Shown: positions 1-11,500 of the stretch, piece after piece
Layout of the letters: the number at the start of each line of letters is the position of its first letter
How positions within the stretch are numbered: the stretch's first letter is position 1
From: Tetragonia tetragonoides
Taxonomy: Eukaryota > Streptophyta > Magnoliopsida > Caryophyllales > Aizoaceae
Direction: 5' to 3'
DNA: 64,000 nucleotides
Assembly (NCBI GenBank): GCA_038025085.1
Contig: CM076153.1
Location: 16,405,001-16,469,000 of the forward strand
Program-made: the position numbers and the translations under genes
The notes under the pieces: model-generated
The model's database searches: none
What the model saw: only the letters and a program-made list of their open reading frames with translations
Told to the model about the DNA's origin: nothing

Positions 1-1650
1 TATAACCTAGGAGAACAAAAAGATCTCAATAAAACATCTATTACAAGGATCCCCACATTCATTCAAGATCTGTAGTTAAAACCCAACAAAAGCCAAAGCG
101 GCCTTGGCCTAACACGAAGCCAAATACACCCTTTCTTAGACTAAGTCGTTCAAATGGGACACCTAAGGTGCACACATACCACAGACACCTATTTATTGCC
201 ATATTTGCACATTTCACGTAACTTCCCCTCCTTTCCCTCCCCTAGCATTGCCTCATCTGCAAAGTTGAACAAACAACATCACAATACCAAATTCCAGCCA
301 GTCCACCTCCGCTGTAACATTCATTAGTATTCACCACCAACAACGAAGGCCCAAACAAGACCTGCACGGCTGCACCTCATGGGGAGGAGTTGGGATCCTC
401 TCCATTTGATAAAAGAAATGGAGGCCTCCATTTACTAAATGGAGGGTGAGATCTCTATCTAATAAATTTTTAGTTAAAATAAATTCAAGAAGGAAAAATG
501 AGAGAATGAGATCTAACCCTCCATTTAGGAAATGGAGAGAGAAGAAATGGAGAGGATCTCAATCCCATGGGGAGCCTCAGACGTCTAAACAAAACTAGAT
601 AACTTTATCAGCAACGTCAAGATAGGTGAGAGGACAATGTCGATCTGATATCCCACCAAAGCATGGTTCACATTAGTCTCAGCCAAACCTCACCTAGCAA
701 GATTGATTTCCAAACCTGAAGGCTAACCTTTACCAGCTCAAAAATCCCGATGATAGTAAGCATTCTAAAACCCTCAAAATCAATTGGGTGTATTATCCGT
801 CAGCAAACTTAAGATGGGAAACCAAAACCCCCTCCATACCCACTCGGAAACCCTCCACAACCGCAAAATCGACACACCTCTCCAACATTCGACTAAGCAC
901 ATCAACCGCCAATGTAAACAAAAGGGAGGGAGGATCTCCTTGCCGAAGACCCCGTGAAGAAGAAAACCAATCACTAAGCTACATAAACAAAGATTAAAAG
1001 AAAAAAGGCGTTTGAGAAACAACCTTAACTCACATTTTCCATATCTCGCCAAAACCCTTATTATCTAAGACCATATCCAAGAAACTAAAACCAACTCTAT
1101 CGTAGGCCTTCTCAAAGTCTAACTCAAACACCACCTCTTGAGACTTTGTATGCCGCACCTCATCAACTACCTCATTAACCACCAAGGTGCATCCAAAATC
1201 TGGCACCCCTCCACAAAAGCACTATGTGATGATGATAGTCCCCCACAAAACAGCACCCAGCCTAGTAGAGAGAAACCTTGTTAATTATCTTGTAGCACCA
1301 GTAGTCAAGCTAATATACCTAAAACCCCTAACATTAATCTTCTGATCATTCTTACTTGGGGATAAGGTAACAAAGTTAGAGTTCATATTCCTACACATCA
1401 CCTGATTCTTATCTCCTCAAACACTCCCAAAAGATGACCACACCCCTGGAAGAAAATTGTTGTAAAACCATCAAATATGCAGGCCTTCTCCCATTCCATC
1501 CCAAACAATGCATCCTTAACGTCTTCCAAAGAAAAAAGCCTCTCCAACCACTCTTCGTATATTGAGATCGGTGTCCCAATCAATGCCTTCAATCATTGGT
1601 CTCTCTAATATCTCTTCCCTACAGTTCCTTATATATTCACTTCCCTTAGT
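1..1650 (-). mobile_element. Degenerate LINE (non-LTR retrotransposon) reverse transcriptase fragment
   Basis: Read on the minus strand, several broken frames give pieces of a plant LINE reverse transcriptase in the right order. At 1398-1592 there is a segment with EWLERLFSLEDVKDALFG, the region just ahead of the RT domain. At 1082-1126 there is DFEKAYDRVGF, the catalytic motif A block. At 933-954 there is GLRQGDP once frame is adjusted, and near 790-830 a relic of the FADD block. Frame changes and stops separate the pieces, so the element is dead. It sits to the left of, and possibly inside, the gene whose first exon is at 3933-4337. The 5' and 3' ends were not located. Confidence 0.8.
387..565. 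mobile_element. MITE with GGATCCTC inverted termini and 9-bp target duplication
   Basis: The left end reads GAGTTGGGATCCTCTCC and the right end is its imperfect inverted copy. The inner arms also pair (a block with CCTCCATTTACTAAATGGAG at 424-443 pairs with a block near 515-530). The 9-bp sequence CATGGGGAG flanks both sides (378-386 and 566-574), which is the duplication length typical of Mutator-like elements. It has no coding capacity and is 179 bp long. Related elements lie at 25838-26017 and 26113-26304. Confidence 0.8.
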
Positions 1651-1699
1651 GGGTTCTTGAGACCTCGACCCAGTATTCAAACTACGGAGGTCTTTTCAT

Positions 1700-3932
1700 G
1701 TGGCCCAAACTGTGGGGGAATATGAAGGACCCTTCCCAAACTGCTGAATTCCCACAATTGTCCTAGAGATCCATAAAGAATGTGTAAATCTTGGTAAACT
1801 GTTGACATTAAAGCTAAAAGATGGCGTAACCATTCAAATGATTCGATCCAACCAGATCTGGTACAATAAAACCAAAATCCTACACCTGACTTTACTGGAT
1901 TGGATATGGTTAAAGTAATTAGCTATTTAAGATCAAGCATCTGATGCACGTAAATAACTACAACTTATAAGGAAATTATAAAGAAAGAACATTAAAGCAG
2001 TCGACCCATCAGAAAACAAACTTAAGTTAACTTGGATATATTGTGAGACATATAGTCATTTCATCTGCAGGGCAACTACCGAGAGCATTACTAATGGCGT
2101 CTGCAGAACATGCTAGGCAAAGTACTCTAGAGTAGTAGTGTGTGATGGTGCCGATGAAATTGCTACACATATTGAGATATGGTGTCCGTAAAAGAAAGTA
2201 ATTGATATTGACTACCAAGTCATCAGTTTGAATTCTAGAGGTTTTATAGAAAGATCATATTTTATGAGTTAGGTAACTTTACACATTAAAATTAACCTTC
2301 CAACTACCACAGAGGCATCAAGTTCAATTCGCAACATATTTAAAGATTACAAACGTTAGTAACGTTTACAAGACATGCTTGACAAAGTACCAAAGCCAAC
2401 GCACAAACAACAAACAAAGAACAAATCAGTTCTCAATTCTTATGGCATGACAGAAATATCAAAAACATATTCAAATAAGGTGTTAGTAAAAGAAAAATAA
2501 ACTTATGTTGATTAAAAGTTATCTAAGTGATCATCTAAATACTATGACTATGAGGTCATGTATAAACCGTATTTGAAGAGACACATATCTACATAAAAAA
2601 AATGATCTATTACAGCTTATTTTTCATGTTGCATCATATTTGAAATATGTAGCTATCACTTGTAGCAGATTTTACATGCCAATGAGCAGATAAATTGCAA
2701 GAATAAAGTTTCTACACCTACAGGTTTACGGAGGAAACAGGACTATGAATTCAAAATGCCCGGTGCAAAACAAAGCTGACAGAAACAAACTACAAAACTT
2801 AATCTGAAAGATGATTTCACAAGTTCCTTTGATGAATTAATGTCCAAAATCCGTCTACAGATTCCAATGAAGTCCGCTTCATTCAAAATGATCTTAATAA
2901 AATTAAATCGTGAATACACTAATGGTTGACAAAGACTTAGCATTCTGACTAACCAAAGCTATATAAAAGCTTTTTTTCCCATTAAAAAACACTGCAACCT
3001 AAGGAAGGAAAACAATTTGACCTTTGCGTCAACTTCGATTAACCTCCACAACTCAACTGATATCTAGTCAAAGTAAAGAATCGAAATATCTAGATCAGCA
3101 AAATGACCAGACACTAACTGTATACTAAAAGCTCACATATATGGAGTATTTGCAAGCTCAAAAGCAATCAACTTTCACAACCTACACGATGGCAAGTTGA
3201 AACACCCAAAATCTGATCACCATACAAATCCAAACTTCTACGATAGATAACATTAGATCAGAATTCCCATACTTGGGCCAGTCTACGTACGCAACTCAAG
3301 ATCTCCTACTATACAATTATCATACATGAAGATAGAGAATTACCAAATCCAAAACACTGAACACAAACCTTACACACATAAACACAATCCCACTTAGCTA
3401 CTTATCAAACCAGATATATAATCCCAATACCCCACTAACCATAAAGATGAGAACTTTTTCCTTAAGCAAAGTAAAATAACTACATATAATCACCATAAAT
3501 TAGAATAATAATCACTCCTAGGCATTCCCACTCAAATCCAACCTCAGATATTCAATAATCAACACCCCTGTCACCATAAAAATTGGAACTTTCACAGCCA
3601 AAACCCACAAATCACCATCCTAATAGAAAAGCTACAACCTCAAATGACCAAATAAAAAACCAAGATAACCCCACTTCAATTTCCAGAAATACCCATAAAA
3701 TCACCTTAAAGCCCCAAACTTTTCTGTTCAGCATATACCAAAACGCTCACAACCCACATAAATATACCAAATTTACTACCTAGACAACAAAACAACCGAA
3801 ATTTATCATAACCCCACTTTCAATCAAACCCCATAAATCAAAATTCAGCAAAAAAAAATCCCAATCAACACAAAAAAAAAAAAAGAAAAAAAGATCAAAA
3901 CTTTAAACCAAAAAAACAAAATTTAAATCAAC
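1700..3932 (-). other. Probable intron or intergenic DNA left of the unknown gene's first exon
   Basis: About 2.2 kb of AT-rich sequence without a recognisable exon. If the exon at 3933-4337 is spliced as its donor suggests, this stretch is its first intron and later exons lie here or beyond the left edge. Short open frames on the minus strand (2027-2218, 2743-2943) resemble nothing I know and lack convincing splice borders. An A-rich tract lies at 3840-3900. Confidence 0.4.
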
Positions 3933-4337
3933 CTGGGCCAAAACCGCTGCAATTGACATCCCAAGAGGGAAAGCAATAGCATCAACATCACTAGCACATC
4001 TCCTGACACAAAACCTAGGGCTTCGTCTCTTATTAGGAATTCGAATCCCTTTTTCGGATAAATGATTCTGTTTATGATTAATATTATCATAATTACGATT
4101 ATGAGGAGAAATAATTGAAGATGAAGATGAAGGGGAATTATCAGAAGGGCGGGTCTTGGTCTTTCTGGACACTTTTGAGCCGTTGGATTGGGGCATTGAT
4201 GGGTAATCAGACGGCTGTGGAGGTGGTTTGGCTGGTGGGTTTAGAGGGTGATCAACGGCTGTGATTTGATGATCATTTGTGGTGGTGGTTTGAGGTGGTT
4301 GAGGAGAGAGAGGATTTTGTGTTCCCATGGGATGCAT
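3933..4337 (-). CDS. First exon of an unidentified plant gene (partial)
   Basis: An open frame of 135 codons begins at ATG 4337 (a second in-frame ATG is at 4328) and ends in frame at CAG followed by the donor GTTGAT, 3933/3932. The first 70 residues are rich in Pro, Gln, Ser and Thr. A basic stretch follows (KRRSPRFCVRR), then a less polar tail, SDVDAIAFPLGMSIAAVLAQ, that looks like the start of a folded domain. The low-complexity N-terminus joined to a basic patch suggests a nuclear protein, but I do not recognise the family. If the donor is not used, the frame would run on only nine residues to a stop. No downstream exon was found with confidence. Confidence 0.55.
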
Positions 4338-4484
4338 GAAGTGAACATAGAGGAGAGCGGGGAGGTTTGGGGATTTTTTGAAAGTTGGGAGTTTGGGACT
4401 TCAAACTCTTCAAGTAGGGAACATTTGAAGTGACTGTCAATTTTTGTCTTTGGGAGCAGCCAATATTTTATTATTATTTTTTTT

Positions 4485-5690
4485 AATCAAGGAAGTACGG
4501 TTGGATGGTGGGGAATGAGGACTCATCTATTCTTAATTAATAGCGCAATTTGGTTAAAACCACCTAGAAAGTTATATTTTTTGTTCAGTACTCCTTAAAT
4601 CGTTGTTAATTGTTCAGTACCACCTTAAAAGTTCATTCCGCTCTGAGAGTCACACCTTAAATGATTTTCCAGCCTAATCCCTTACTTTTCTTCCCGTCTT
4701 GCCCTCACGTGTGTCTCACATGACTAATTAAATGAACCAGCCTATTTGACCCAATTAATCACTTATTTGACCCTTAAATTAATTACTTCTTAACAAACTA
4801 ATTACCCTCCATCTCACTCAAAAAACACTAACACTTCTCTATTCTCCATGTCCATCTCCATTTTCTCTCTCCGCCATTGTCGTGTTTTCTCCAACTTTTA
4901 GAGCTCTTCTCCAGGTAAATAAACTTCTCCTCTTTTATTTTCCTTTTCTCCTCTTTTCTTTTCCGCCTCTGTTCCTCTGTCTTCACTTTCCCCCCAATTT
5001 TTCACTGAATTAGGACTTGTTTGATTTTGTAAGGTGAAGGATGTCAAGTTCCAATTCAACCCATTTTTCATGGCCTCCAACTTGTAAATGCAACAAAAGG
5101 GTCTCTCTTGTCAAATCAAAGACAAAGAGCTCAGATTCACTTTCGATGTTTTCCAATCAGTCCTGTTTCGCTTTATCTCTTTTTGCCAAGATTCCATTCG
5201 TTGCCACTAAGAGGGGAGAGATGAGAGAGAGAGAGGGAGAGGGAGAGTAGACATTGGAGCTACAAAGAAAGAACAAAGATGGAGGATGAAGAGAGAGAGA
5301 GTGACTGAATTAATTTTGATTGAAAGGGGTGAGTGGAGGATGGGTAAAAGTTAAATACTTAAAATTTGAATTGATTTCTTTCACCTAGTTAGATTTATGT
5401 AATTTAATTTATAATTCATTTAGTCAAACCCTTTAATTAGTCATGTGAGGCACACATGAGGGCAAAACGGGAAGAATATCAAGGGATTAGGCCGGAAAAT
5501 CATTTAAGGTGTGACTCTCATGGCGGAATGAACTTTTAAGGAGGTACTGAACAAATAACAACGATTCAGGGGGTACTGGACAAAAAGTGTAACTTTCTAG
5601 GTGGTTTTAACCAAATTGCGCTAATTAATATGGAGAGTTCGAATCTCGCCTTACGGTGAATATCTTTGATTGTGTTTTTTTTTTTTTTTT
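4485..5690 (+). mobile_element. tRNA-derived SINE split by a Mutator-like insertion
   Basis: The left half (about 4485-4542) carries a box-A-like segment, TTGGATGGTGGGGAATGAGG. The right half (5622-5690) carries a box-B-like segment, GAGTTCGAATCTCGCC, then a T-rich end. Removing 4543-5621 and one copy of the 9-bp duplication restores a continuous element that lines up with the SINE at 7711-7830. The element is too diverged to be a functional tRNA gene. Confidence 0.65.
4543..5621. mobile_element. Non-autonomous Mutator-like element with long terminal inverted repeats
   Basis: The ends are long inverted copies of each other, about 190 bp per arm. The left arm starts GCGCAATTTGGTTAAAACC and the right arm ends in its complement. 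The perfect 9-bp duplication TAATTAATA flanks it (4534-4542 and 5622-5630), the hallmark of Mutator-type transposition. The interior (about 4740-5400) is CT-rich, with a GA-rich block near 5210-5310, and no transposase. The frame at 5041-5250 has no recognisable product. A related element with the same arm layout is at about 16325-16812. Confidence 0.88.
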
Positions 5691-5998
5691 TGGTGAAAAG
5701 AGTTTCTTTTGATTCTAGAGTGATGGATTTTTGTTTTCACATTGATTGATCCTTAGAATTTTTAAGCTTATAGAAACTTCTCCCAATTTTGCAAAGGTTT
5801 ATTATGATTTTGTTTCTAAAATTACTACTCCATTTGATCAAAAGAAAGGGTTAATTCGAAGAAAGATATACACCTAAATGATACGGAGTATTTGATTAAA
5901 AAAAAAAGTGTCAATTCGAAGAAAGATAATACAACTAAATAATCTGAGTAGATCTCCCTTCCAAAAAAAAAATATATGAAGGGGGAATCTATATGTTT

Positions 5999-6320
5999 GA
6001 GATAATTAAGGAGATTTTTTTTCATGATTACATCAACTGAAGTATTAAGAGTTAGGGGAAATGCATGTTCATGTGCGTTTAATGTAATTAGAACATGTTT
6101 GAAGGTAAAGTTACTTCAAATGAGGTAATCAGTGGGTGACACGAATCTTGAAAATGCTTGAGATAATTAAGGAGATTTTTCATTGATTACACCCACTATA
6201 GTGTTAAGACGAAGGGTAAATGCATGTGCATTAGTGCATGCAACTGTAATTAGAATGTGTCGAGGGTAAAGTTAATTACTTGAAATGAGGTAATCATTCG
6301 GTGACATAAATCTTGAAAAT
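5999..6320. repeat. 161-bp tandem duplication
   Basis: Two adjacent copies (5999-6159 and 6160-6320) both begin GAGATAATTAAGGAGA and end near a CTTGAAAATSCT motif. They differ by scattered substitutions and small indels, so the duplication is not recent. There is no coding potential. Confidence 0.75.
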
Positions 6321-7710
6321 CCTCTAGATTAAAGTATTGTATAATTTTCAAAATGTTTCTTTTGTTTCATTGGAAACCAATTAGGGTATAAGCTCAAATA
6401 TCAATCCTATATAAGATTTATTCTTTGATATGTAACATATTCATATATCATATTTTGTGCAACTTAAACAAAAAAATCATATTTTGTCAAATTTGGCAGT
6501 GTCATTTAAGAGACCCCGAATATGTATGACAATTCGATGTGACAAATTAAATGAGATTGTATCACTAGAGAACGACTCAAATCTCAAGTATGAAACTGAC
6601 CTTTTTATAGCCCTTGAAGCCAAGTAGATACAAGGGGCGTAGGACGACCACATGAAATATTGTGGTTAAGATTAGATGACAATTGTCAACATAGTTAAGA
6701 GAGATAGAGAAGTGCTTAGAAAAAGGATTCAACCCTTATCATCTAGTAAATAAAAGGGTAAATACTGGAACATATTATGTAATTGGTTGCAATAGTATTT
6801 TGCAGTTGACTGCTGGAATTTTTGCAATTGATTTTCCAAAACAATAAAGGGGAAGAAATCATATCTAAACTTTGTAAGAACATCTCCAACAATTTGCTTC
6901 ATCGAATTAGCTGAGAGAGGAGTGAATGTGCGCTAAGTTGGCAACTTATTCAGGAAAAATACATATAGATCATCTATCTCTCCTCTTAACTACCCATTCA
7001 AACAAAGAGTCAAAGACATTGCTACCTATGCTAGTTATAACCCATTTTACAAGTCTTACTTTTAGACTACTTATTATATGCTGATAGTAGAAAATATTTA
7101 CCATGTAATCTACTAAACATTGTATGATACGGTGTACGACAAATACCTTAAATCATGCATGACCATATATGTATAAATCGTGCTTTAGATGCACAATTCA
7201 TATTTATTTTTTGAGAGGCACATCCATATATTGTAACTATGTATATCTCTCTCCTTTTTATTCAATTATATTGCAATATTTGATCAAAAAGAAACTTGAC
7301 TAATAAAGATCTAGCTCTTATAGTGTATTATGATCAAGTTGGAGTAATTCGCAATATATCACTTACTTTCATTTTAAAAATAAATCTATGTTGTTACCTT
7401 GACCCTCAGAGATGCTTAACATAAGTTAGCCAAATGAAGACAAATACAAGTTGAGATGTTTCTTACATAAAAAAAGAAAGTTGAGATGTCAAACCCCCAT
7501 TGCCATTGGAACCAGTAGGATAACCAATGAGCTCCCGTTAACTAATTATAGCATCTCCAATGGCTTAGCAAATATTCCATTAGTTAAAACTGCTTTTTAA
7601 TTGTCAACTCACTAATTCTTAGCATAGATTAGCATCACAGTTCACATTCCAATGGTTAACACACCACATATGTTAATGGGAGTTTCATGTATCATTGAAA
7701 ATGCTTCATC
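6321..7710. other. Gene-free AT-rich stretch
   Basis: I see no open frame with a recognisable product, no RNA gene and no bounded element here. The part near 7550-7640 has a GCATCTCCAATGG phrase, common at the ends of plant MITEs, but I could not pair it with a second terminus. Confidence 0.5.
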
Positions 7711-7830
7711 AACCAAGGCGATTTGGTTGAGTGACAGGGACTTATCCACCCTTAACCAATATCGAGTGTTCGAATCTCGCTTTGGGTATGGAGCAACCTT
7801 AAATCCCCCGATCAGTTGTTCCACCCTTTA
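7711..7830 (+). mobile_element. tRNA-derived SINE
   Basis: Box-A-like TTGGTTGAGTGACAGGG lies at 7723-7739 and box-B-like GTGTTCGAATCTCGC at 7766-7780, about 27 bp apart, as in a tRNA-derived SINE head. The sequence after box B (TTTGGGTATGGAGC) matches the layout of the SINE split at 4485-5690. The 3' end is not sharply defined. Confidence 0.6.
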
Positions 7831-8442
7831 AATGATTACAAACCAGTATGAAGAAGTAATGAAAGCAATCTGACACTGTCGGCTTATCAATTTTTTAGCA
7901 ACTCACTCCATTAATATTTGCCATGAAAAAAAACCTAACTTAGCCAACTAAAAGCTAAATTAGTACTACATGGGAAATGCTCACCATGAGTACTACTACA
8001 TGAAAGTATTAGAGTGTTGTACAATATGTCTATATGTATTATGTTATGTCCAATAAGTCTTGTATCAAGCAATGTCAAGTGAAGGTGAGGTTTAACTCTA
8101 TATACAAACATAATGTCGGCATGATATCATATTTATATGAAAATGCCTCAAGGTGAAACCGCCTCATACGAAATTTTGTGAAATTAGCCTACGATGGATT
8201 GCTTGCTCACCATGAAAAATGCTCTAAATCTCCTCCATGAAAAACTCAGACAACACATCAGCCAAAATAGCGCCTAAGGCTTTTCCCGCTTTGTAAAATC
8301 TGGACCAATCACAACACTCAAAAATCCAAAACTCTAATCTCTCTCTTATCACGTGGCATACCCAAAGCCACCCCTTCCCATTTGTCAAAACATTTGTCTT
8401 CTTCACTCTTACATTCTGCAGCTCCTTCATACTCTCACCACC

Positions 8443-8445
<3 letters not shown>

Positions 8446-8475
<30 letters not shown>
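8446..8475 (+). repeat. (CT)n microsatellite in the ABC1K8 leader
   Basis: About 15 CT units sit roughly 110 bp ahead of the ABC1K8 start codon, on the sense strand. Pyrimidine-rich CT tracts are common in plant 5' leaders and core promoters. An upstream ATG follows directly at 8481. Confidence 0.85.
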
Positions 8476-8477
<2 letters not shown>

Positions 8478-8480
8478 GCC

Positions 8481-8498
8481 ATGAAAATGAGCATCTAA
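8481..8498 (+). promoter_or_regulatory. Possible upstream ORF of ABC1K8
   Basis: ATG AAA ATG AGC ATC TAA encodes a five-residue peptide that closes 84 bp before the main ATG. If transcription starts upstream of the CT tract it would sit in the leader and could lower initiation at the main start. The transcription start is not visible in sequence. Confidence 0.35.
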
Positions 8499-8582
8499 GC
8501 TATAAGCTCAATCAACCCACCAAAAAAAAAAAAAAACCCATCACTTTCTCTCTTTCCTCAATTACAATCAATCAAAAAGCAA

Positions 8583-11500
8583 ATGGCATTCTCTCTCTCA
8601 TTAACATCTCAATCAGTTCTCAAACTCAATTCACTCAACCCCCATAAAACCCCACAAAAATCAGCTCGAATTTTGAGAATTAAAGGGCTTAGAGAGGATA
8701 CTATATCAACTGAGGAGAGAGAAAGACCGATTATTAATGGAATGAATGATGGGTCAATTGAGAGGTATTTGAGTAGTAATGGTAATGGTGGATTTAAAGG
8801 GAGTGAGAATGGGAGCTTGGTTAAGTATGTTAATGGCAATGGAAATGGAAATGTAAATGTAAATGGCGTGCCGAGAGCGAAAGTTGTGGATGATGTGGTG
8901 GTGAAGAAGATGAAGGAGGAGAAGAAGAAGAGTGTGGAGGATATTGGGCAGGAGGAAGCTTGGTTTAAGCAAGGTGGGAGAGATAAATTGAAGGTAATTT
9001 AAATAAAGATTGTTGCTTTTTTTTTTCTTGAAATAATTTGAATTTGGGTTGTTTGTTGATGGGTTTTGGGGACTGGGGCTTTAATTATTGAGTGCCAGTT
9101 GTTATGTGTTTTGAGATTGATGTGTTTTGTATGTGCAGTGATTAGTGAATTTTGTTGTGATAGTTGTGAAGTTGAGTGTAATTGGTTTTTAATTTTGATT
9201 TATTGGGTATTGTTGGTATAATTATGATGATTCATAGTTCCACATTGGTGTGTTTGGAAGGGTAATCAGTATATTACTGTATCAATCATGCAATGCAGCA
9301 CCCTGTGGTGTCGAATGTATGCTGGGAGAGCGGTTTGTAGTTGAATGATTGCAAGATTGTATCTTTTGACATTCGAAGTGAGCATTTGGGTGGTTCATTT
9401 CCACATCAAGTTCATGGAAAGTGTCACCGGGAATCACCGATCACGCTAGAAGTGCCTAGAGGCTAGATTCTAAAAGGATCAGAAAAACTCAAAAAAGCTG
9501 TCTTCTGTTTTTCTATGTTTGGGTGGAGTTTTTACTTATAGTATGATAAATTGGTCATAAATCTGTGTGCAACATTGGATGTTTTATGGTCTTTTTGCTA
9601 ACTTAGGATGCAAACGGTCATGTGGTTGTCTGCAATGGAGAGCCATATAGTGTTCTTCTGAGCTGGTTTTACATTCCTCTAATAATGACATCTACAGGCT
9701 TTAGTTAATATGTACGGTTGTGTCGACTCTAACACTAGTTTTAAGAATCCAAGCTGCCATCAAACAGTTTCTTTGAGGCTGAGCTGTGTGATCATTGAGG
9801 CAATGGGGCGTATGCTAGTCTATGATCGCTGAAGAAGCTTACTCTGCATAATCAGTTACAGCACTTTAAGCCTCTTGAATCCTGATACCTTGTTGAAAGG
9901 ATGGGAATAACTCCCAAGCATTAATATTACTTAGTCAACAGGCCAACCAACAGATATTGTCTCGTTCAGGTTGGAGGTACCTCTTTTGTGTGTTGGAAGC
10001 AATTCTCATTCTACATAACTAAGTAGACCATATCATAGCATAGAACACCATGCGTCATGTTTTACCAGCAATACTTGTCTTTGAAAAGTGAACAAGATCA
10101 CACCATTGCTACAGCAAAATATCGATCTGAGTAAGAAGGCAAGTTTGAATCCCCCACCAATCAAAAATTCTAAACCAGACAATCTAAATCTGATCACATT
10201 TGAGGAGAATATGGTGAGTACTTTCTTCAGCATTATGGCAGATCTGATAGAGGCATGCCATATCAATAGATATCCCTGGAGACCTTAAATTCACTTTGGT
10301 GGCAATTCTGTCCACTACAGCAGGCCAACTGAAAATTTGAACGTTAGAAGACACTTGATGATGCGTTGGCATCTAATCAAACTGAAGCAAGCCTAAACAT
10401 CAACGCCGTTGTATGGCCTATGACACTCTTGCACTCAATGGTGGCGGCATTATTGGTCCTAGAGGCCTTAATGTCATTTCTATGATTTGATCTCATTTTA
10501 TTGCTTTCAATAAACATTTGTAATTAGCTTAATGATCTTGCATCATGCATGTAATTAGTTAATTATCAAACATTGGGCCTTAATTTTTTTTTTTAATTCC
10601 CTAAAGTAGCAGCTGCTCTTGGTGTGTGACATGACTGCCTAGAAGGAGTATATTCCCTTAAGAGGGCTAAGGAACTACCTCAAATGATGCCTAAATCAGA
10701 TGGCACCTGATTCAGCTCATTCAAGCACAAGGAGGCTCACCTACTCCTATACTATTACAAGGACAGTGGCAGTTGTCATTGTGGTTATTTGAAGGCTCCA
10801 AAAGCTCCTTGGGGGCTACTCTTCCTCCTTTTGACACCTCACTAGTATGTAGATCCTTCCTAGGGTTTATTTGAGCATTCTCTCCTAAGCTCTTTAGCTT
10901 GCTCAAGAGTCATGTTTCTTGGTATTGGTATATCATCCACGGCTGTTTTGTGAGCTTGGTTGTGTTTAGGCTAGGATTTGTGTTTGGGCTGTAAAGGGTT
11001 CGTTTATGACTAGAAAAGAATTGATTTTTGGGTGTAAATCAACATGGAAATGATTCGGAACAACACAGTGGCTTTAGGGTTCAAAAGGGTGTGTTTAAGA
11101 CAATAAAGGAGAGAACTTTGGTGAGGGAAAACGATGCTAAGCTTAAGTTTTAGCTCTGATACCAGATGATAAATTAGCAAAGTAACCTTAGCACAAAGAG
11201 ATATAAAACAGAAGATTAAGAAGGATAGAGTAGTTAGCACCACCACGAAGACTCTGAGGATTAATCACCAATTCTAGGCTAAAGGAAGTTACTTGTTTCA
11301 CCAAATAATCCTAAGATCATTATTATTGTAAAGATCAACAAAAACAAGGCAAGGCAACAGCCATTTGTGTCTTCATTCAGAATCAAGTGAGGATTACAAT
11401 GCTCATGCTTAGATATTTATAGAGGAGCGATTGCTCAAATAAACACTAGGAAGGAATAGTGAGCCCTCCAGAGGAGGGAGAGTAGCCCCCAAGGAGCCAT

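Noticed and set aside
7711..7830. tRNA gene from A and B boxes
   Set aside because: The sequence does not fold into a cloverleaf with acceptor and anticodon stems; the same layout recurs as SINEs elsewhere in the window.
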